Assembly (NCBI GenBank): GCA_032191485.1
Contig: JAVDOI010000007.1
Coordinates: 25,418,387-25,482,386 of the forward strand
Length of the DNA: 64,000 nt
Reading direction: 5' to 3'
Source of the DNA: Leptoclinus maculatus
Lineage: Eukaryota; Chordata; Actinopteri; Perciformes; Stichaeidae
The translations under genes and the position numbers were made by a program. How positions within the stretch are numbered: position 1 is the stretch's first letter; each line of letters starts with the position of its first letter. This document shows, piece after piece, positions 59,037 through 64,000 of the stretch. The notes beneath the pieces were generated by a model, which was given only the letters and a program-made list of their open reading frames with translations, ran no database searches and had not been told where the DNA came from.

Positions 59037-61047
59037 TGAACAAACTCATAATGATTCAGTACATGGCTACACAAACACTGAGCTGTGGTTCAGAGCAGCC
59101 CACAGACACACTGTAAATGATGACGGGCCACATAAATAATGGACACTTGGATTGAGATTATATCCTGTCTGAGACGGGTTCATTTAGTCAGCTTTCTTTG
59201 AGGCAGTCAATGGCTTTACATGAACTCCAGGTGGGAAATGCAACACCTTGTCACACACACACACACGTTAGAGTATTAACCCTGCAATGAGTCCTCACTG
59301 TAACACTCTGTGAGGCGAGAGTCAAGTAGGGCATTGTGGGAAATGTGGTTCTGACTGCAGCGGGGGTTAAATGTTGTTATTATTACACGACAATCATGAG
59401 AGCAGAACAGAGCTTCTCACAGAATGATTTCCTGTATGCTGACAGCAGAGTTATATATATATATGTGTGTATATGTGTATATGTATATGTATATATATAT
59501 TGTTTGGCTGTTGTTTGTTGGTGAAACGCTGCAGACTGCACAGAGACTCTCATGTCGACCCTGAAGTCACTGAGCCGTCTGGTTTTGACAGACGAGTGCA
59601 GAACAGTCGGACGGTCTTTGTTTCTCCACCGTTCTTACTCACGCTAAGAATCACACAGGCTGAACTGAACACATGGCTCTTTAGAGGCGTTATATTTCAG
59701 CACTAATCAGGAGGAAGACCATACTTCTGGTATCTCAGAGTATAGTAATATGAATTCCAGGTGACCAGGTGTGATTTATCATGAACGCTGTGACGCAGAC
59801 GGGCCACAGAAGTGGATCACATCCATAATTGATTTTGTCCTGCTTTGTCCTCTCTTGTAACACACAACTGTGCATCTCTCAGACATTAGAGAAGTACGGT
59901 AAAGTCAACTTCTTTGCACTATTTAAAGTGTTTCTGCTGCTTTAATCTTCATTTTGCACCTGTGCTCAGTTTGACTGCCGTCTGTCTGCATATAAGCAGG
60001 AATGCTCTGCTGGTTCATTCTGATGTCGTTGTTGCTCACTTTAAAGGATACTAATGCTAATAAGTTAATTGCTGAGATCTGACAACTTTGCTAAAAATAA
60101 ATCAGACGTGGCAAGAAACTGTGAGTCAGAGTTTTACAGACAAACTTCCTGGAGCAGTTCTGTCCTCCTCTTCTTGCCTCAGGGCAGTTTCCCTTTTGCA
60201 TTAAAGTCGTTATTACCGACGTTTTGGGTGCGATAAAAAATTTGTGCCAACTTATCGTATTTACAACCTGCGTTATTGTCTTAAGGCTCGTGTTTCTTGC
60301 GGACTTTGCGGTAGCGATGTCGTCGCGTTCCCAGACGAGTAATTGATAGAAATGACGAGACGAAACTATGGGAACAAGACCTACGTCGTAATAACCACAA
60401 TCGTCCTTTAAGTCAAGAGGTTCTCAATGTCTGCTTTTAGCCAAGAACCCCTTTAAAGGTAGAATTACACTTCTATCGTCTTTGTTATGTGGAAGAACAC
60501 AAGAGAAATGTATTGGAAAGATATGAGACGTGTATTAAACAGTTTGTTAGATTAGAACGTAATCTATAAACCCCAGTTGAACACAGTAGAACCATAGAAA
60601 ATCAAGAGAAATTAAGTTTTCTGTTTTCTTTATGATTTAACTTCAATATATTGAAGTGTTTCTCGTGACTATAATCACGGTGATGTGTTTATTTCCCCAT
60701 GTTTCCCACCACTGAAGTGACGCGAGTGCTGCCGACAGTAACTCACCCCCTCCGTTCTTCTGACACAGGTAGGGGAACCTCCAGACGTTGCCCAGGCCTA
60801 CAGAGAAGCCGACCTGGGCCAGGATGTACTGGAGCTTGCTGTTCCAGGCCGGGCGTTCCTCCTCCTCTCCGTCCGAGCCGCCTTCCTCCACGTCGCACTC
60901 TTTCCCTTCCCCGTCATGGTTGTCGACGATCAGCGAGCTCTTCTTGAAGGCATCGTCGCAGGCGTCCTCGTTGGAAAGCAGGTCCTTGACAGACTCCGTG
61001 ACATCGTCGCCAAGCTCTCTCTTGACGGCCTTGCTGTTTTTGGGCAT
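46414..61047 (-). CDS. slc6a15: Sodium-dependent neutral amino acid transporter B0AT2/SBAT1 (SLC6A15), 11 coding exons, about 741 aa
   Basis: SLC6A15 imports branched-chain amino acids, methionine and proline with Na+, mainly in neurons (12 helices, LeuT fold). Coding exons on minus: 60747-61047, 56377-56534, 55620-55746, 55336-55517, 51653-51763, 50042-50283, 49221-49419, 48835-49027, 48310-48469, 47961-48123, 46414-46803. Phases match and total 2226 bases. It begins MPKNSK with an acidic N-end. Helix 1 has GFSVGLGNVWRFPYL. The outside loop has N-glycosylation sites (N193-S-T and one in ALNIS). The helix 6 region reads FFALGLGFGGVIAFSSYNK. The C-end GIGYLMADMPDMPESDL matches human. Human is 730 aa. 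The extra length is mainly a Gly run in the C-tail. Introns 1 (4.2 kb) and 4 (3.6 kb) are long and rich in repeats. Confidence 0.97.
46504..46524 (-). repeat. GGC/CCG triplet run coding poly-Gly in slc6a15 C-tail
   Basis: The plus strand carries CCGCCG repeats. On the coding strand this gives seven Gly after YRKQS, before the conserved DTAPNGRYG. Human has only SGSPTL here. It is in the cytosolic tail and probably tolerated. Confidence 0.9.
46895..47305. repeat. Interspersed repeat in slc6a15 intron 10
   Basis: Contains AAGAAGTGGACGTAGTCATC, CACCCGTTGGTTTGTGGACT and CCATCTTGACTTTTTGCAAC blocks that I know as part of a common teleost repeat. The right part matches 38553-38655. The minus frame over it (113 codons) reads like translated repeat, not a gene. 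Probably a non-autonomous transposon. Class not set. Confidence 0.6.
49598..49700. repeat. 30-bp inverted repeat (hairpin), slc6a15 intron 6
   Basis: Arm 1 (49598-49627) starts TGACCCGCCC and ends CTGATTGGCT. Arm 2 (49671-49700) is its reverse complement with one mismatch in 30, separated by 43 bases. It lies directly beside the dispersed repeat copy B and may be part of that element. Confidence 0.9.
49700..49960. repeat. Dispersed repeat, copy B
   Basis: Same-order matches to 8650-8960: CATGGAGCCCACACTGTCAC, GCAGCATGTGTA, CCTTCAGTAG and AACGCTAGTTAATG. In slc6a15 intron 6. Confidence 0.7.
52310..52710. repeat. Interspersed repeat in slc6a15 intron 4, larger copy
   Basis: Shares with 56225-56345 the blocks GAGTCCTA, GAAATGAGT, GCCTGAAATAA, GTTAAC...GAGCTT, GAGATTT and TACGATA in order. 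The longer copy continues through TTGAAGCTTTTAAGTGTCTT, GTGGTGGCTAACAAG and GCCTGACGTTAGCTTCCTGT, typical of a teleost repeat. No coding content. Confidence 0.6.
53290..53310. repeat. (GAA)n microsatellite
   Basis: Seven GAA/AGA units in slc6a15 intron 4. Confidence 0.9.
53513..53583. repeat. Poly-C (27) and poly-T (13) runs
   Basis: A C run of 27 bases (53513-53539), then a T run (53571-53583), both in slc6a15 intron 4. Lengths of such runs are often unreliable in assemblies. Confidence 0.9.
53663..53717. repeat. (CA)n microsatellite
   Basis: About 27 CA units in slc6a15 intron 4. The long His-Thr frames over it are artefacts. Confidence 0.95.
56225..56345. repeat. Interspersed repeat, short copy overlapping a slc6a15 exon border
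   Basis: Partial match to 52310-52710. It ends only about 30 bases from the exon 2 donor (intron starts at 56376). Confidence 0.6.
57252..57293. repeat. (TG)n microsatellite
   Basis: About 21 TG units in slc6a15 intron 1. Confidence 0.95.
58944..59034. repeat. Long (AC)n microsatellite
   Basis: About 45 uninterrupted AC units in slc6a15 intron 1, the longest dinucleotide array in the window and so probably length-polymorphic. Confidence 0.97.
59451..59502. repeat. (TA)/(TG) mixed microsatellite
   Basis: Alternating TATATA and TGTGTA blocks in slc6a15 intron 1. Confidence 0.9.
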
Positions 61048-61262
61048 TTGATAAAGCGAAACAAGGGGCGAGGGGTGGAACGTCTTTTCTAGTTGGCTGG
61101 CTGGAAGGGCAGGGCTCGGCGTCTGGAGGGGTGGGGGGCGGGGTCGGGGGGAGGAAAAGTCACTTTTTGAACTTTGACGGTGGCAAAGCCGCGGGTTTAG
61201 AGACGGTCTGCGGAGGGTTGAGTGAGCAGGAAGCGGTTTATTTCGTCATTATCACCAAATGT
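61048..61262 (-). other. slc6a15: Probable 5' UTR part of slc6a15 first coding exon
   Basis: On minus a good acceptor (TCCTCTTCCGTCCTGCAG, next base 61262) lies 215 bases before the start codon, with no coding potential between. This suggests that a non-coding exon lies further upstream, as in the human gene. If there is no such splice, this is simply promoter-proximal sequence. Confidence 0.4.
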
Positions 61263-62847
61263 CTGCAGGACGGAAGAGGAAACATTGCAGTTAGTAAACA
61301 GACAATAAGAGGGATAGTTCTGGAGGAGGTTGCGTCACTCAAATCACATTTGATGAGCTGCTGCAAAGAGTCTAGTCATCAGTTTAGTCTTGTTTCAGCC
61401 TCTAATTTTCCTTCATAAATTGCTGTCTGGCTGGTTTCACCCTGAATTACCTTTTTGTGTCTCCAAAACCTGCTGATTTTGTCAAATGAAGACAAGAAAA
61501 GACTTTTTGGAAACCTTGTTTTAAAGATTTAAACCCCAAACTCTTATATTATCTGTACACAAAGCAGATGGACAAGACAGTACTTGAACTGAAACACTTC
61601 TGTTTTATAGAAAACAAATCATTCATAATTTCACACCCACTCCATCTTAGTCCACAGAGAGAATTCTTGCTTTATCCGAGTTATTATCACATGGAAATCA
61701 CATGACTGACTGGGGCAAACAAAAAACAAAATAATCAATGAATGGGGATCATTTTATTACAAGTCATTGTTCTAAAAGAAAGATAAAAAAGTGAAGCCAG
61801 GCAACACTAGTCCGGTGGTGGACCGGTGACTGGGACAGGGACAGGTGGAGGTATGTGGAGACGATCACATTCACAGCCTCCTGAATAATTGAAGGGAGGA
61901 GGAATCATTTGCATACGGACCCAAACACTTCTTTTTCTCGTGCAGGATGGGGAAAGCCCTCATATGTGGACCATGAAGGGTTTAATAAATGTGCCAAAAT
62001 ACAGATAGGAATGCGTGACACGCGCCGTTCCCCTCATCAAAAGGGTGTGAGGAAACAAAGGGTTGTCTCTGTTTGTTCTTTCTCATCTAATATATCCGAT
62101 ATAACGAGCTGTAGGAGGGAGAGGACGGTTTCCATCCAAAGGGCGGGTTACGGTGCGCAACATCTCTGACTCTAAATCTGCATCCTAGCGGGTTCTGGTT
62201 TACAATAATACACATTTTTAAATATCTCCATAATAAAAAATGCATCGTCGGCGCGAAATGTCCCGGATATAGGCTCTTCCGATGCGACCATGTTGCAGAA
62301 CTAGGCTACAGCATGCCCGGATGGGGTGGGCACCTTTCACCAAGCCGAGGATGAAATGATTAATAGATTTCCTTTACCGCTTCCAGATTAGCCTGGTTTG
62401 GATGAGGCAAAGGCCGCCGCAGCACAGTTGTGAACGCAACACAGCGTGATGCTGAGTAACCTTCACTGCAGCTTTTCTTGTTTTGTTTTACGGAGGCGGT
62501 TATTATTGCATAGTAATGAGGATAGGATTTTAAGCTGAGGATGAATAAACGCACCAAGATAAAATATATTTTCCTTTATTTTTTCCCGTCTGCACATGAC
62601 TCAGGGATGACGAGGCCGACGGTCGGCTCCATTGAATGACGCAAAACAATACGGATGGAGACAATAATAATAATAATGAATACAAACAATAGTCACACGG
62701 GTGCCATGTGGCATCTACATGCGCAATCTGAGGAATGCGCACACATTAATGTCCTCCCCTCCCTCCCACCCAGTCTGCATGACATCCACATGAAGTGTTT
62801 CATCATTCGCTTGCCAGCCACATCCTGCGCACTGGTACCTCAGTCAG

Positions 62848-62850
<3 letters not shown>

Positions 62851-62908
<58 letters not shown>
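62851..62908. repeat. (CA)n microsatellite
   Basis: About 29 CA units upstream of slc6a15. Confidence 0.95.
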
Positions 62909-62910
<2 letters not shown>

Positions 62911-63170
62911 GCACAGCATGCCATGCCTTGTAATCATTCTCCGAATAAATCCCATTGAGGATGCCGGCTCGTGGTCCAGTACTCACCCGTGTGGAATAAC
63001 AGTCGTCCTTCACTGAAATGATGGGTCTCAAGGAATGAAGTTGTGAGAGCACATGCACGGGGCCGTCATTATCACTTGCTTCGACGTTAGCTAGTCTTGC
63101 GGTTTGTGTCTGTCACGGTCTCCGATGCTCCGAGTTCTGTATGTCTCAGCCAAAGACATTGAAAGCTAAG

Positions 63171-63215
63171 AGGAGGAGGAGGAGGAGGAGGAGGAGGAGG
63201 AGGAGGAGGGAGGAA
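63171..63215. repeat. (GAG)n microsatellite
   Basis: About 13 AGG/GAG units. Strong purine asymmetry on the plus strand. Confidence 0.95.
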
Positions 63216-64000
63216 GGGGTCCGCCTTCGACACGCCCATCTCGGATCCTTCCCTCACTCTTTCTCCGTGATATATATTACCGCATACATCTTATATATCT
63301 CTATTATACGACACCGCATATTATACGCGGTGGTTTTATTCGGTTTAAGGTAAAAATCGCGTTTTTATTTTCTACAACCCCCCTGTTCTACTTGGTACGG
63401 TCCACTACTACACGGAAAAGGGGGCTGGCTCGCGGAGGATTCGCAATGTGCCTCTGTTTATAAACGCTCGTTTCCCTCACTGGATATGTATACACTTGTA
63501 TATTCTGCCGATTTATTTCCAAACTGCGCTTTTCATATCGGAATTCTGTATTTAGGATTTTGACAAACGTAAAAAGCGAGGTGTTTGCTCGAGGTCCGTG
63601 TTTTCCGCGCGTCATCCACACGCGCACCCTTTTGAGTCTATTGCGAAAAAGAACAAAATAATTAGCATATTAACCAGACGAGACAGATTTATTTTTTCTA
63701 AATCAGGACCAAAACTGAGACATATTCTATTATATGTCGGACAGACTGTTTATTTTCTCTAAATAATGCAACATTATAGTCCATTAAGTCAAGGCAAATA
63801 AAATAACAACATTCTAAATATTCTGTTTTATTCAGGAAATGTATTGTGCGTAAAAAAATTTCCATTTTCAAACAAAGACAAACTTGTGCTCTCTGGACTA
63901 TTACAGGATACACAATATACTAACTAATAGAAATAAAACGTGTTAAAAAGTACTGTTGATGAACTGATAACGGATAAACAAAGAGCACAATAGGGTAGAC

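Larger units (their letters stand above)
61263..64000. other. Upstream flank of slc6a15
   Basis: No coding exon recognised. It holds a long (CA)n array (62851-62908) and a (GAG)n run (63171-63215). Between roughly 62,900 and 63,650 the sequence is less AT-rich with scattered CpG and may include the distal slc6a15 first exon or promoter. No TATA box or donor stands out enough to be called. Confidence 0.4.

Noticed and set aside
165..64000. CRISPR arrays, tRNA genes, viral or bacterial gene sets
   Set aside because: No spaced direct repeats, no cloverleaf found beyond the SINE B-box, and no prokaryotic or viral gene sequence. The exon structure throughout is that of a vertebrate genome.

Overview
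The window looks like nuclear DNA of a ray-finned fish, most likely a teleost. Coding sequence is cut into many short exons with GT/AG borders and small introns. CA/TG microsatellites are abundant, and the interspersed repeats resemble known teleost SINE and MITE types. Three complete vertebrate genes can be followed exon by exon with reading phase kept throughout, plus one broken lectin-domain relic. No virus, bacterial operon, CRISPR array or tRNA/rRNA gene was seen.

Layout. Bases 1-11,900 hold no recognisable protein gene. They contain a 20-copy, 28-bp minisatellite (261-829), several microsatellites, a dispersed repeat copy near 8.7 kb and a CpG-rich promoter-like block with a perfect CRE near 10.1-10.5 kb. 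A degenerate C-type lectin domain lies on the minus strand at 11.9-12.3 kb. slc2a13 (proton/myo-inositol cotransporter, 10 coding exons, about 601 aa) is on the minus strand at 14.55-19.66 kb. It is head-to-head with lrrk2 (leucine-rich repeat kinase 2, 50 coding exons, about 2543 aa) on the plus strand at 22.2-44.6 kb. The 2-kb spacer carries paired CACGTG boxes. slc6a15 (neutral amino acid transporter B0AT2/SBAT1, 11 coding exons, about 741 aa) is on the minus strand at 46.4-61.05 kb, converging on lrrk2. The last 3 kb is its upstream flank.

How the genes relate. slc2a13 and lrrk2 are also neighbours in human (12q12), so this is a conserved vertebrate pair. slc6a15 next to lrrk2 is not the human arrangement. 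The two transporters act at membranes (inositol; branched-chain amino acids and proline). lrrk2 encodes a cytosolic GTPase-kinase scaffold of the endolysosomal system. There is no sign that the three form one pathway.

The most interesting content is in lrrk2. Aligned to human LRRK2 as I remember it, the fish protein carries other residues at several human disease or drug positions: Val at R1441, Gly at R1398, Thr at A2016 and Asp at G2385. It also has a 4-residue insertion ahead of kinase helix C and a shortened linker where human has its 14-3-3 phosphosites. I did not find an entirely new biological system.
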